Below the pieces are notes generated by a model, which searched no databases, was not told where the DNA came from, and was given only the letters and a program-made list of their open reading frames with translations. The translations under genes were made by a program, and so were the position numbers. Positions 36,945-46,824 of a stretch of DNA of 64,000 nt are shown here, one piece after another (the first letter of the stretch is position 1; the number at the start of each line of letters is the position of its first letter). Origin of the DNA: Prevotella sp. (GTDB lineage Bacteria > Bacteroidota > Bacteroidia > Bacteroidales > Bacteroidaceae); the NCBI GenBank assembly GCA_016291085.1, contig JAEEVW010000014.1:20346-84345 (forward strand), in the 5' to 3' direction.

Positions 36945-38294
36945 ATGGAATTAGATGTGTTGACCGCCATCTCGCCTATTGATGGCCGTTACAGGAATAA
37001 GACTCAGGAACTGGCAGGGTATTTTTCGGAATATGCACTGATTCGCTATCGCGTCAGGGTAGAGATAGAATACTTTATCACATTGTGTGAGTTGCCCTTG
37101 CCCCAATTGGAGCACTTCGACCATAAGCTGTTTGAAGCACTACGCGACATCTATCGCAACTTCACCGAGCAGGATGCTCAGCGTGTAAAAGAGATAGAGC
37201 AGACCACCAATCACGATGTAAAAGCTGTGGAGTATTTCATCAAGGAAAAAATTAGTGTGCTCAGTGGTTTCGCCGCTGAGGCTACAGAATTCATCCACTT
37301 CGGTCTTACTTCGCAGGATATCAACAATACCAGTGTGCCCTTAAGCATCAAGGAGGCGTTGGAAGAGGTGTACTATCCCATGGTGGAAGAGTTGATTGAA
37401 CAGTTGAACGACTATGCTGAACAGTGGAAGAACGTGCCAATGTTGGCCAAGACCCACGGACAGCCTGCTTCTCCCACCCGTCTGGGCAAGGAAATCATGG
37501 TGTTCGTCTATCGTCTGGAAGAGCAGTTGCGCGGCCTAAAGGAAATTCCCATCACCGCTAAGTTCGGTGGAGCTACGGGTAACTACAACGCACATTATGT
37601 AGCCTATCCCCAATATGACTGGCGTGAATTTGGCAATAGTTTCGTCAGCGAGAAGCTGGGTCTGGAGCGCGAGCAGTGGACCACCCAGATTTCGAACTAC
37701 GACTGGCTGGGTGCTATCTTTGATGGCATGCGCCGCATCAACACCATCATCATTGATTTGGACCGCGACTTCTGGATGTATATATCGATGGAGTATTTCA
37801 AGCAGAAGATCAAGGCTGGAGAGGTAGGCTCGAGTGCTATGCCCCACAAGGTGAACCCCATCGACTTCGAGAATTCGGAGGGTAATATGGGTATGGCTAA
37901 TGCCGTGCTGGGCTTTTTGGCACAGAAGTTGCCTGTCAGCCGTTTGCAGCGCGACCTGACAGACTCCACCGTGCTTCGTAACGTGGGTGTTCCCATGGGA
38001 CATGCCGTCATCGCCATCCAAAGCACGCTGAAGGGACTGCGCAAACTGATTCTCAATGAGGATAAGTTGCAGGAAGACCTGGACAATACATGGGCTGTAG
38101 TGGCCGAGGCCATTCAGACCATCCTGCGTCGTGAGGCCTACCCGCATCCCTATGAGGCGCTGAAGGCTCTGACGCGTACCAATCAGAAGATGACAGAGCA
38201 GACCATCCACGAGTTTATCCAGCAGCTGGAGGTCAGCGCCGAGGTTAAAGAAGAATTAATGGCTATTACGCCTATGAATTATACAGGTATTTAA
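36945..38294 (+). CDS. purB: Adenylosuccinate lyase
   Basis: 449 residues, matching the long (proteobacterial/Bacteroidota) PurB form. Signature loop SSAMPHKVNPIDFENSEGN near residues 297-315 and the catalytic histidine regions TNHDVKAVEYF and KTHGQPASPT are present. Performs two steps in purine synthesis, releasing fumarate from SAICAR and adenylosuccinate. Cytoplasmic. Its own promoter precedes it, and the pseudouridine synthase gene follows by 59 bases. Confidence 0.98.
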   Translation: MELDVLTAISPIDGRYRNKTQELAGYFSEYALIRYRVRVEIEYFITLCELPLPQLEHFDHKLFEALRDIYRNFTEQDAQRVKEIEQTTNHDVKAVEYFIKEKISVLSGFAAEATEFIHFGLTSQDINNTSVPLSIKEALEEVYYPMVEELIEQLNDYAEQWKNVPMLAKTHGQPASPTRLGKEIMVFVYRLEEQLRGLKEIPITAKFGGATGNYNAHYVAYPQYDWREFGNSFVSEKLGLEREQWTTQISNYDWLGAIFDGMRRINTIIIDLDRDFWMYISMEYFKQKIKAGEVGSSAMPHKVNPIDFENSEGNMGMANAVLGFLAQKLPVSRLQRDLTDSTVLRNVGVPMGHAVIAIQSTLKGLRKLILNEDKLQEDLDNTWAVVAEAIQTILRREAYPHPYEALKALTRTNQKMTEQTIHEFIQQLEVSAEVKEELMAITPMNYTGI

Positions 38295-38353
38295 TTATTA
38301 ATCAACACAAGGAGGGCCGGGAGGCTCTCGACTAAAAACAAAGTAAAAGCATT

Positions 38354-39820
38354 ATGGAATTCGAAAACGAAAAGAAAATGGAAGAACAGACTGCCCAAGA
38401 GCAGCAGAACACGACAAGCCAGGAAGGCGAACAGCCACGCAGTGGTTATCAAGGTTATCGTCCGGGACGTTCACCGCGTCCGCGTATTCACCAACAGACA
38501 CGCCCTTACAATCAGGGCTACAATCGTAGAGAAAGTCAAGACGAGGGAGGTTTCCGTCCTGAAGGCTTTGGCGCAGGTTTGCAGAGCAGCACTCCTCAGT
38601 CCAGGGAATATGGTCAGCCCCGTGGCGGCTATCGTCCTCGTACCAGTTATAATCAGGGAGAAGAAGGAGGTTACCAGCCCCGCCAGCAGGGTTATCGTCC
38701 CCGTCCACAATACGGCCAGCAAGAAGGCGGCTATCGTCCCCGTCCGCAGTATGGCCAGCAGGGTGAGGGAGAGCAAGGCGGCTATCAGCAGCGTGGTGGT
38801 TACCAGCAGCGTCAGGGTGGCTACCAGCCTCGTGGCGGTTATCAGTCACGTCCTCAGTATGGTCAGCCCGGCGAGGGAGAGCAAGGTGGCTACCAGCCCC
38901 GCGGCGGTTATCAGCCCCGTGGCGGTTATCAGCAACGTCCTCAGTATGGCCAGCCCCGTCAGGGCGGTTATCAGTCACGCCAGCAGGGCGGCTATGGTCC
39001 TCAGCGCGGTGGCTTTAAGAAGCAGCGTGGCGGCTATGATCCCAATGCGAAGTATTCGATGAAGAAACGCATCGAGTACAAGGAGGAGAATTACGATCCC
39101 AATGAGCCTATCCGTCTGAACAAATTCCTGGCTAATGCCGGTGTGTGCAGTCGTCGTGAGGCCGATGAGTTTATCCAGGCAGGAGTGGTGACCGTTAATG
39201 GTGAGGTCGTTACTGAATTGGGAACCAAAGTACTTCGTACCGATCAGGTGATGTTCCACGATCAGCCCGTAACCCCCGAGAAGAAGGTTTACGTGCTGCT
39301 GAACAAGCCCAAGGACTATGTGACCACCAGCGATGATCCCCAACAGCGCAAGACGGTGATGGACCTTGTCAAGGGTGCCTGTCCTGAGCGCATCTATCCT
39401 GTAGGTCGTCTGGACCGCAATACCACAGGTGTGTTGCTGCTTACGAACGATGGTGATCTGGCTTCGAAGCTGACTCATCCGAAGTTCCTGAAGAAGAAGA
39501 TTTATCACGTACACTTGGATCACAATGTTACTGCACACGATATGCAGCAGATTGCCGAGGGTATTCAGTTGGAGGATGGTGAAATCAAGGCCGATGCTAT
39601 CGAGTATGCCGACGAGAAGGATAAGAAGCAGGTAGGCATTGAAATCCACTCTGGTAAGAACCGCATCGTGCGTCGTATCTTCGAGAGCTTGGGTTATAAG
39701 GTCACTAAACTTGACCGCGTTCAGTTTGCAGGTCTGACCAAGAAGAATGTTCGTCGTGGTGACTGGCGCTATCTCACTGAGGAGGAGGTAGATCGTCTTC
39801 GTATGGGTGCTTACGAGTAA
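38354..39820 (+). CDS. rluB: RluB/RsuA-family pseudouridine synthase with long RG/GYQ-rich N-terminus
   Basis: 488 residues, about twice the usual length. Residues 1 to about 240 are low-complexity and rich in Gly, Tyr, Gln, Arg and Pro, built from short repeats such as [10 protein letters not shown] and RPQYGQP; they should be disordered and bind RNA. An S4 domain follows ([22 protein letters not shown], near 255-276) and then the catalytic domain with [17 protein letters not shown] (Asp near 358). Predicted target is a uridine in 23S rRNA. Long extensions of this kind occur in Bacteroidales homologues. Followed by a CTAG repeat and asnS. Confidence 0.92.
   Translation: MEFENEKKMEEQTAQEQQNTTSQEGEQPRSGYQGYRPGRSPRPRIHQQTRPYNQGYNRRESQDEGGFRPEGFGAGLQSSTPQSREYGQPRGGYRPRTSYNQGEEGGYQPRQQGYRPRPQYGQQEGGYRPRPQYGQQGEGEQGGYQQRGGYQQRQGGYQPRGGYQSRPQYGQPGEGEQGGYQPRGGYQPRGGYQQRPQYGQPRQGGYQSRQQGGYGPQRGGFKKQRGGYDPNAKYSMKKRIEYKEENYDPNEPIRLNKFLANAGVCSRREADEFIQAGVVTVNGEVVTELGTKVLRTDQVMFHDQPVTPEKKVYVLLNKPKDYVTTSDDPQQRKTVMDLVKGACPERIYPVGRLDRNTTGVLLLTNDGDLASKLTHPKFLKKKIYHVHLDHNVTAHDMQQIAEGIQLEDGEIKADAIEYADEKDKKQVGIEIHSGKNRIVRRIFESLGYKVTKLDRVQFAGLTKKNVRRGDWRYLTEEEVDRLRMGAYE
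38620..39050 (+). repeat. Tandem coding repeats for the RG/GYQ-rich segment
   Basis: DNA repeats of about 12-75 bases (GGCGGTTATCAG-type units and a longer block containing CAGTATGGTCAGCCC) encode the GGYQ and PQYGQ motifs. The segment is prone to length change by slippage or recombination. Confidence 0.75.
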
Positions 39821-39825
39821 TAATT

Positions 39826-39865
39826 CTAGGAAATCCTAGGAAGTCTTAGAACCTCCTAGACCTAG
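39826..39865. repeat. CTAG 10-bp repeat between rluB and asnS
   Basis: CTAG at 39826 and 39836, TTAG at 39846, CTAG at 39856 and 39862: ten-base steps, then six. It fills most of the gap between the rluB stop and the asnS start. Confidence 0.78.
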
Positions 39866-39883
39866 TAAAAGAAAGAAAAAACA

Positions 39884-41335
39884 ATGAAAAGAACAAAGAT
39901 AGTTGACGTACTGAAGAGTACGGATTTTGGAAAAGAAGTATGTGTGAAGGGCTGGGTACGCACGCACCGCAGTTCGAAGGCCGTTGACTTCATTGCACTG
40001 AATGACGGTTCGACCATCAAGAACGTGCAGGTGGTAGTAGACCCCGCGAAGTTCGACGAGCAGTTACTGAAGGACATCACGACGGGTGCCTGCATCAATG
40101 CCGAGGGCGTACTGGTTGAGAGCCAGGGTGCCGGTCAGACCAGTGAGATTCAGGCTACCAAGCTGGAGGTTTACGGTCTCTGTGGCAATGACTATCCCAT
40201 GCAGAAGAAGGGCCAGTCGTTCGAGGCTATGCGTAAGAATGCTCACATGCGTCTGCGTACCAATACTTTTGGTGCCGTGATGCGCATCCGCCATAACATG
40301 GCGATGGCTATCCACACGTATTTCCACGAGCACGGCTTCTTCTATTTCCACACGCCGCTGATTACAGCCAGCGACTGTGAGGGAGCAGGAAACATGTTCC
40401 AGGTAACCACCAAGAACCTGTACGACCTGAAGAAGGACGAGCAGGGCAAGATTATCTACGATGATGACTTCTTTGGCGAGCAGACTTCGCTGACAGTATC
40501 AGGACAGCTCGAGGGTGAACTGGGTGCCACTGCTCTGGGTGCTATCTACACGTTTGGACCTACGTTCCGTGCTGAGAATTCGAACACCCCTCGCCACTTG
40601 GCCGAGTTCTGGATGGTGGAGCCTGAGGTGGCTTTCCTCGACCAGGAAGAGCTGATGGACCTCGAGGAGGATTTCATCAAGTACTGCGTGCGCTGGGCAC
40701 TCGACAACTGTAAGGACGACCTTGCCTTCCTCAATCAGATGATTGATAAGACGTTGATAGCCCGTCTGGAAGGTGTACTGAAGGAGACCTTTGTACGTCT
40801 GCCTTATACAGAAGGTATCAATATCCTGCAGGAGGCCATCAAGAACGGCAAGAAGTTCGAATTCCCCTGCAACTGGGGCGACGACCTGGCTTCTGAGCAC
40901 GAGCGCTACCTCGTTGAGGAGCACTTCAAGAAGCCCGTCATCATGACCGACTATCCGCGTGCCTTCAAGTCATTCTATATGAAGCAGAATGAGCCTGCAG
41001 AAGAACCTGCAGGAACGGAGGCAAGCGTAGGTTACAAGGGCGCTGTGGCTCCTGGTCCTACGATGCAGGGTACCGATGTGCTGTTCCCGCAGATTGGCGA
41101 GATCATCGGTGGCTCTGTCCGTGAGGAGAGCTACGACAAGCTGATGGGTGAGATAGAGCGTCGTCAGATGGATAAGACCCACCTGTGGTGGTATATCGAT
41201 ACTCGCCGTTGGGGTTCATGCCCCCACGCCGGTTTCGGTCTCGGTTTCGAGCGTCTTATCCTGTTTGTCACTGGTATGCAGAACATCCGTGACGTCATTC
41301 CCTTCCCCCGTACTCCCAAGAGCGCTGAGTTCTAA
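39884..41335 (+). CDS. asnS: Asparaginyl-tRNA synthetase
   Basis: 483 residues, slightly longer than usual (about 465). N-terminal OB-fold anticodon-binding domain ([24 protein letters not shown]), then the class II catalytic core: motif 2 [25 protein letters not shown] and motif 3 [21 protein letters not shown]. An extra segment of about 15-20 residues ([19 protein letters not shown]) sits before the [15 protein letters not shown] strand. Charges tRNA-Asn. The last 120 bases are overlapped on the opposite strand by the LolD-like gene. Confidence 0.97.
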   Translation: MKRTKIVDVLKSTDFGKEVCVKGWVRTHRSSKAVDFIALNDGSTIKNVQVVVDPAKFDEQLLKDITTGACINAEGVLVESQGAGQTSEIQATKLEVYGLCGNDYPMQKKGQSFEAMRKNAHMRLRTNTFGAVMRIRHNMAMAIHTYFHEHGFFYFHTPLITASDCEGAGNMFQVTTKNLYDLKKDEQGKIIYDDDFFGEQTSLTVSGQLEGELGATALGAIYTFGPTFRAENSNTPRHLAEFWMVEPEVAFLDQEELMDLEEDFIKYCVRWALDNCKDDLAFLNQMIDKTLIARLEGVLKETFVRLPYTEGINILQEAIKNGKKFEFPCNWGDDLASEHERYLVEEHFKKPVIMTDYPRAFKSFYMKQNEPAEEPAGTEASVGYKGAVAPGPTMQGTDVLFPQIGEIIGGSVREESYDKLMGEIERRQMDKTHLWWYIDTRRWGSCPHAGFGLGFERLILFVTGMQNIRDVIPFPRTPKSAEF

Positions 41336-42019
41336 GGTATCGTCGAGGGGGGAACTCTCGACGGCGGGACTTTCCAACATGCCGTCGCGCATCTTGATGG
41401 TGCGGTCGGTGATACTTGCCAGACCTTCGTCATGGGTAACTATGACGAAGGTCTGTCCGTATTTCTCGCGCAGGTCGAAGAATAACTGATGCAGCTCTTC
41501 CTTATTCTTTGAGTCCAGCGAACCACTGGGTTCGTCGGCTAAGATGACAGCGGGATTGTTAACCAAGGCACGGGCTACAGCGACACGCTGCTTCTCACCA
41601 CCTGACAACTCATTGGGTTTATGGCTGGCACGGTCTGCCAGTCCCATAAACTGCAACAGTTCCTCAGCCCGTTTGCGGGCAGCCTTCTGCGAAGTACCTG
41701 CTATGTAGGCAGGAATCATGATATTCTCCAGTGCTGTGAATTCAGGCAGCAACTGGTGGAACTGGAACACAAAGCCAATATGCTGGTTACGGAAGTCGGA
41801 AAGCTTCTTGGTAGACAACTTGCTGGTGTCGATACCGTCGACACACACAGAACCGCTGTCGGGACGGTCCAGTGTACCAATAATCTGCAGCAGCGTCGTC
41901 TTACCGGCTCCGCTTGGGCCTACAATACTGACGATTTCACCTTTATTAATGGTCAGGTCAATACCTTTCAATACTTCCAGTGAGCCAAAGCTCTTCTTGA
42001 TGCCTTTGATTTCTATCAT
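41216..42019 (-). CDS. LolD/MacB-type ABC transporter ATP-binding protein
   Basis: 267 residues, about 40-50 longer than typical LolD. Walker [10 protein letters not shown] (near 34-42), signature [15 protein letters not shown], Walker [13 protein letters not shown] and the H-loop THDEG are intact. Predicted to power lipoprotein release from the inner membrane or a related export; no permease gene is adjacent. The C-terminal tail beyond the normal end (after KMRDGML) is hydrophilic and, from 41335 down to 41216, is encoded antisense to the end of asnS. Downstream of the antiporter gene by 15 bases, so probably one operon. Confidence 0.92.
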   Translation of the reverse strand: MIEIKGIKKSFGSLEVLKGIDLTINKGEIVSIVGPSGAGKTTLLQIIGTLDRPDSGSVCVDGIDTSKLSTKKLSDFRNQHIGFVFQFHQLLPEFTALENIMIPAYIAGTSQKAARKRAEELLQFMGLADRASHKPNELSGGEKQRVAVARALVNNPAVILADEPSGSLDSKNKEELHQLFFDLREKYGQTFVIVTHDEGLASITDRTIKMRDGMLESPAVESSPLDDTLELSALGSTGEGNDVTDVLHTSDKQDKTLETETETGVGA

Positions 42020-42034
42020 GACTCTAAATGTGTT

Positions 42035-44185
42035 TTAATGCGATTGGTTGGAACGATGGAACAGATAACGGTTCATCCAGCGTGCAATCGTATTGTAGAT
42101 ACTGCTCTCCTCCTGATGCTGGGCAGCGGTGAATGTCATGCTTTCCTCCTTGGCATTGCCATACTGGTCGGGGAAGAGTATCATGAGGTTCTTGCCGCTG
42201 TAATGCTGCATCAGTTCGTTAGGCAACCGTTCCAGTGCCGTCTTATACGAGATGGTACCTTTACGGGCAGTGATGACCACAAACATATGATCGTCGTTGA
42301 TATTGGCTGCCAGCTTGGGCAACTCATTCCAATGCGCCATAAAGGTGTATTCAGCCCTTACGTTAGGATGGCGGTTGTTAATGTATTCGCGAATCAGTTC
42401 CAACGACTCCTCACGTCCATGGAACTGGATGCGGCAGTCCAGATTGCCTGCCATACGTGCCAACCGTTCCAGCCAACGGTGGAAGCCCGGTTCGAACTCT
42501 GCCCGTGATGGTACTGCCACCTGTATCCGTCGCAGCGTGTTCAGAGGCTGTACGAAACGCGTCAGCACAATCTGACGGTTCAGACCATTATAGAGGCTCT
42601 GGATGAATTCTCCCCAAAACTTTGGATTGACGTCCGTGTGTACGTGCATACCCATAATAATCTCCGAGGCACCGAATTCGCGGAAGGCATGCTTGATGCC
42701 GTTGGCAATATTCGTAGCCAGTCGCACCTGCGTCTGCATTTGTATGTCGCTGGCTGAGGCGCGCTGCTCCAACTGTTCCAGCAGTCGCAAACCCTGTTCG
42801 CGGTGCTTGCCCGATTTGGCATCGTCGTACACCACGTTCAGCGCCACCAGTCCGCGTTTCTGCTTCTGGTTGCTCATCATGATGGCCAGTTCCAGCAGCT
42901 GTGGGGCTATCTCTTGATATTTTACGCAGAGCATGATTTTCTCGTCGTCTTTCGAGCGCTGGCTATGTTCCGTGGGCTGTTGCCTGTTGGCCAGCGTAAT
43001 CTGTTGGGCGGCATGTTCTGTCATCAAGGTTGAAATGATGCAGGTGATAAGTATCATGATCACCACACCGTTCAGTATCTCGTCATTCACCAGATAGTGG
43101 CCGGGACTTACCTCCAGCCGCATGCCCACCATCACCATGGCAATGGCTCCTGCAGCATGGGCGCAGGTCAGGCCGAACATCATGTTTCCTGCTGATTTCG
43201 GCAGTCTGAACAAGATGCTCGACAGGTAGGCCGCCAATGCTTTTCCGAAGGTGCCGAAGAATACGATCAGTGCCACGATGAACAACATGTGTACCCCCTC
43301 GAAGAGCGTGCCAACATTGATGAGCATGCCCACACCAATCAGGAAGTAGGGGATGAAGATGGCGTTACCGATGAACTCAATGCGGTTCATGAGGGGTGAC
43401 ACATGGGGGATGTAGCGGTTCAGAATCAGTCCAGCCAGGAAAGCACCTACGATGCCTTCTACGCCGATGAATTCCGAGAGTGCTGCCGACAGGAACATGA
43501 CGCTGAGCACGAAGATGAACTGCATAACGGCATCGGAATAGCGACGCAGGAAGTAGCGCGACAGCTTGGGAATGGCCCATGCCAGCAATACGCAGAAAGC
43601 AGTGAATTTCACCAGGAATCCCACCCAGAACAGGAATCCTACGTCCTCACCGTACGATGCTGCCAAGGCTGCCAGCATCAGCAGTGCCAGGAACAACGAT
43701 ATCATCGATGACCCTACACTCAACATCACACTCGAGTCGCGTCCCAATCCGTATCGCGAGATGATGGGGTAGGCTATCAGCGTGTTCGACGCCATGATAC
43801 ACCCCAGCAGGAATGATGCTTGTTGAGAGTACCCTAATAGCCAGATGGCCATGAAATAAGTAATCGTTAGCGGTATCAGACACGTCAGCAGCCCGAACAG
43901 CAGGAACCGTCGTGAGTTTCGCTTTACACTCTCCAAGTCCATCTCCAGTCCGGCCAGGAACATGATGTACAACAGTCCCACCTTGCCGAACAGTTCGAAC
44001 GACGAGTCGCGCTCCAGGATGTTCAGGCCGTATTTGCCCACCAGCACACCCGCCAGCACCATGCCGATGATATGGGGAACGCGCAGTTTACCCATAATGA
44101 TGGGCGCCAACAGAATGATGAGTAGCACGACGAAGAAAATCAGCGTCGGGCTCGTGATGGGGAAATATGATGTCAAATACAGCAT
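42035..44185 (-). CDS. CPA2-family cation:proton antiporter with C-terminal Usp-like domain
   Basis: 716 residues from the ATG at 44185. About twelve membrane helices in the first 390 residues with KefB/CPA2 features (LYIMFLAGLEMDLESVKRN; IVGAFLAGLILNRYIP). The remaining 320 residues are soluble and resemble universal stress protein repeats (MLCVKYQEIAPQLLELAI; ANIANGIKHAFREFGASEIIMGMH). Predicted K+ or Na+/H+ exchange in the inner membrane, possibly regulated by nucleotides through the Usp-like part. The -7 box ends only ten bases from the ATG, so the transcript is nearly leaderless. Confidence 0.9.
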   Translation of the reverse strand: MLYLTSYFPITSPTLIFFVVLLIILLAPIIMGKLRVPHIIGMVLAGVLVGKYGLNILERDSSFELFGKVGLLYIMFLAGLEMDLESVKRNSRRFLLFGLLTCLIPLTITYFMAIWLLGYSQQASFLLGCIMASNTLIAYPIISRYGLGRDSSVMLSVGSSMISLFLALLMLAALAASYGEDVGFLFWVGFLVKFTAFCVLLAWAIPKLSRYFLRRYSDAVMQFIFVLSVMFLSAALSEFIGVEGIVGAFLAGLILNRYIPHVSPLMNRIEFIGNAIFIPYFLIGVGMLINVGTLFEGVHMLFIVALIVFFGTFGKALAAYLSSILFRLPKSAGNMMFGLTCAHAAGAIAMVMVGMRLEVSPGHYLVNDEILNGVVIMILITCIISTLMTEHAAQQITLANRQQPTEHSQRSKDDEKIMLCVKYQEIAPQLLELAIMMSNQKQKRGLVALNVVYDDAKSGKHREQGLRLLEQLEQRASASDIQMQTQVRLATNIANGIKHAFREFGASEIIMGMHVHTDVNPKFWGEFIQSLYNGLNRQIVLTRFVQPLNTLRRIQVAVPSRAEFEPGFHRWLERLARMAGNLDCRIQFHGREESLELIREYINNRHPNVRAEYTFMAHWNELPKLAANINDDHMFVVITARKGTISYKTALERLPNELMQHYSGKNLMILFPDQYGNAKEESMTFTAAQHQEESSIYNTIARWMNRYLFHRSNQSH

Positions 44186-44194
44186 TTCGAGGGA

Positions 44195-44226
44195 CAAAGG
44201 TACGAATAAACGAGTAAAAAAACAAG
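44195..44226 (-). promoter_or_regulatory. Promoter of the antiporter-ATPase operon
   Basis: CTTG (44226-44223) and TACCTTTG (44202-44195) on the minus strand, 20 bases apart. Spacer includes TTTTTTTACTCGTTTATTCG, the shared motif with one change. Confidence 0.85.
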
Positions 44227-44300
44227 AAATTTTCTGATTTCTTGATACATTTCCTAAAAACTATGCTACAAATGCCTATGGGTGTATGCTTTTTTTTTCG

Positions 44301-44308
44301 TACCTTTG
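44301..44308 (+). promoter_or_regulatory. -7 box of the GH95-GH97 operon
   Basis: Perfect TACCTTTG, 38 bases before the GH95 start codon; the -33 region is not well conserved (TATG at the expected place). Confidence 0.7.
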
Positions 44309-44346
44309 TCGGCGAAATATCGCAAACCATAAAACTAAGGTAAAAA

Positions 44347-46812
44347 ATGAAGAAAATACTGACGACGGTTTTTGTGAGTCTGATGGTCTTGTCCGCAACG
44401 GCACAACGCCACAAACTCTGGTATGATCAACCTGCTGGCACATGGCTGCGTGCCCTCCCCATCGGTAATTCCCAGTTGGGAGCTATGGTGTATGGCGGTA
44501 CTGATGTCGAGGAACTCGCGTTGAACGAGGAAACCTTCTGGAGCGGTTCGCCCCACGACAACAACAGCCCTGATGCCCGCCAGCATCTGCAGGAGGTGCG
44601 CGACCTGACGCTGATGGGACGCGAGGAAGAGGCTCATCAGTTGTTAGACAAGTATTTCTTCCATGGACCTCACGGCATGCGTTTCCTGCCGTTGGGCAGT
44701 GTCAAGCTCTCGCTGGGTCATAAGGATGTCACCGACTATCGTCGCGAGCTCGACCTTGCCGATGCCCTGGCAACAACCACCTATACTCATGATGGTGTCA
44801 AGTACGAGCGCACCGTATTTGCCTCGTTGGCTGACCATGCCATCATCGTACGCCTGACGGCTTCGAAAAAGGGTGAGCTCGATTTTGACATCCATTTCGA
44901 CTCCCAGCTGAAGGCTAATGTGTTTGGAGTCACTGAGCGCGAGGGTGTCCAGGTCAATGAACTGGCGGCTGTCGTCGAGGGCGTCGAACAGGAGGGTATC
45001 AAGGCTGGTTTGAAGGCCGAGTGCCGCATCAGGATTGAAACCGATGGTGAGATAAAGCGTAAGGTCGACTCGTATGAGGTGGACGATGCCACCACCGCCA
45101 CGCTCTATATCGTTGCCGCCACCAACTTCGTCAACTACCACGACATCAGTGGCAATCCCGTTCAGAAGAACAACCAGACGCTCGATGCCCTGCGCGGCCT
45201 GTCCTATAAGCAACTGCTGAAGCGCCACCTCGCGAAATATCACGAGCAGTACGACCGCGTTTCCCTATATTTAACTAGTACTCCTAGTCAGACTAGTGCT
45301 ACTAGTATCCCCACCGACCAGCGCCTGTCCACCTTCGACGGTACCGACCTCGACATGGTGTCGCTCATGATGCAGTACGGTCGCTACCTGCTTATCAGCA
45401 GTTCGCAGCCTGGTGGACAACCTGCCAACCTGCAGGGTGTGTGGAATGGCAAAAAGAATGCCGCCTGGGACTCCAAATACACCATCAATATCAATACCGA
45501 GATGAACTACTGGCCCTCCATGGTGGGTAACCTTGTCGAGACCCAACAGCCGCTGCTCTCTATGATTCGCGACCTCAGCGTGACGGGTGCCAAGACTGCC
45601 CAGCAGATGTATGGCTGCCAAGGCTGGCTGGCTCACCACAACACCGACCTCTGGCGCATTGCCGGACCTGTCGACGGTACGACATGGGGCATGTTCCCTA
45701 CGGGTGGTGCCTGGCTGACGACGCACATCTGGCAGCAGTACCTCTTTACAGGCGACCGCCAGCTGTTGGCCGACTATTACCCTGTCATGAAGGGTGCTGC
45801 CGACTTCCTCGTCGACTACCTGCGTCCACACCCCCAGTATGGCTGGCTCGTCACGGCTCCCACTGTGTCGCCCGAACATGGCCCTGTGGGTAAGAAGACC
45901 ACCGTCACGGCAGGTTCTACGATGGACAACCAGATTGTCTTCGACGTGCTCAGCCAAACCTTACAAGCCGCCCGTATCTTGGGCAAAGACTCCTTCTACA
46001 TCTCACATCTTACATCTGCCATCCAGCAGTTGCCGCCCATGCAGATTGGTCGCTATGGACAGTTGCAGGAGTGGCTGTGGGACGGTGACGATCCCAAGGA
46101 CGAGCATCGCCACATCTCGCACCTCTACGGGCTCTATCCCTCCAATCAGATATCACCCTACACTCATCCCGACCTCTTTACTGCTGCTGCTAACACGTTG
46201 AAGCAGCGTGGCGACATGGCCACGGGATGGAGCCTGGGCTGGAAAATCAATTTCTGGGCGCGTATGCTCGATGGCAACCATGCCTTCCGCATCATTCGCA
46301 ACATGCTCACCATGATTCCCGACTCGATAGAGTGGGGTGGACATGGTGGTACTTATCCCAATCTCTTTGATGCCCATCCGCCCTTCCAGATCGACGGCAA
46401 CTTCGGTTGTGCCGCTGGTGTCTGCGAGATGCTCGTCCAGAGTCACGACGGTGCCGTCCACCTGTTGCCCGCCCTGCCCGATGCATGGCGCGAAGGTCAG
46501 GTGAAAGGCCTGCGGGCCCGTGGCGGCTTTGTGGTCGACGAGCAGTGGAGCGAAGGGCAGCTCCGCTCAGCGCACATCCGCTCTACCATTGGTGGTACGC
46601 TGCGCCTGCGTTCCTATGTGCCGCTGAAGGGTAAGGGTTTGACACCTGCCGCTGGCGATTGTCCCAATGCCCTGTTGCAGCGTGCCGACGTCAAGCAGCC
46701 GCTGCGCTCCTCCGAGCTGACGTCGTTCGACCAGCTCCCCCTGCGTCCCGTCTACGAGTACGACCTTGACACCAAACCCGGCGCAACCTATAAAATAACG
46801 ACAACGGATTAA
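44347..46812 (+). CDS. GH95 alpha-L-fucosidase/galactosidase
   Basis: 821 residues. Signal peptide ([20 protein letters not shown]). N-terminal beta-sandwich with [28 protein letters not shown] and the LNEETFWSG motif; (alpha/alpha)6 catalytic domain with [10 protein letters not shown] (substrate-binding Asn residues), [16 protein letters not shown] (catalytic Glu) and [17 protein letters not shown]. Removes terminal alpha-L-fucose, or alpha-L-galactose, from plant or host glycans in the periplasm or outside. A 9-bp CTAG repeat (45275-45305) is read in frame as a Thr-Ser-rich loop just after RVSLYL, before PTDQRL. First gene of a three-gene glycosidase operon. Confidence 0.93.
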   Translation: MKKILTTVFVSLMVLSATAQRHKLWYDQPAGTWLRALPIGNSQLGAMVYGGTDVEELALNEETFWSGSPHDNNSPDARQHLQEVRDLTLMGREEEAHQLLDKYFFHGPHGMRFLPLGSVKLSLGHKDVTDYRRELDLADALATTTYTHDGVKYERTVFASLADHAIIVRLTASKKGELDFDIHFDSQLKANVFGVTEREGVQVNELAAVVEGVEQEGIKAGLKAECRIRIETDGEIKRKVDSYEVDDATTATLYIVAATNFVNYHDISGNPVQKNNQTLDALRGLSYKQLLKRHLAKYHEQYDRVSLYLTSTPSQTSATSIPTDQRLSTFDGTDLDMVSLMMQYGRYLLISSSQPGGQPANLQGVWNGKKNAAWDSKYTININTEMNYWPSMVGNLVETQQPLLSMIRDLSVTGAKTAQQMYGCQGWLAHHNTDLWRIAGPVDGTTWGMFPTGGAWLTTHIWQQYLFTGDRQLLADYYPVMKGAADFLVDYLRPHPQYGWLVTAPTVSPEHGPVGKKTTVTAGSTMDNQIVFDVLSQTLQAARILGKDSFYISHLTSAIQQLPPMQIGRYGQLQEWLWDGDDPKDEHRHISHLYGLYPSNQISPYTHPDLFTAAANTLKQRGDMATGWSLGWKINFWARMLDGNHAFRIIRNMLTMIPDSIEWGGHGGTYPNLFDAHPPFQIDGNFGCAAGVCEMLVQSHDGAVHLLPALPDAWREGQVKGLRARGGFVVDEQWSEGQLRSAHIRSTIGGTLRLRSYVPLKGKGLTPAAGDCPNALLQRADVKQPLRSSELTSFDQLPLRPVYEYDLDTKPGATYKITTTD
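45275..45305. repeat. In-frame 9-bp CTAG array inside the GH95 gene
   Basis: CTAG at 45275, 45284, 45293 and 45302, exactly nine bases apart, each followed by T. Because nine bases are three codons, it encodes a regular xTS-type loop ([15 protein letters not shown]). Same spacing as the array before rpoB. Confidence 0.9.
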
Positions 46813-46824
46813 ATAAATAATAGT

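Noticed and set aside
38352..38978. A 208-codon minus-strand frame rich in His, Asp and Ala
   Set aside because: It is the reverse reading of the RG/GYQ-coding repeats of the rluB gene.
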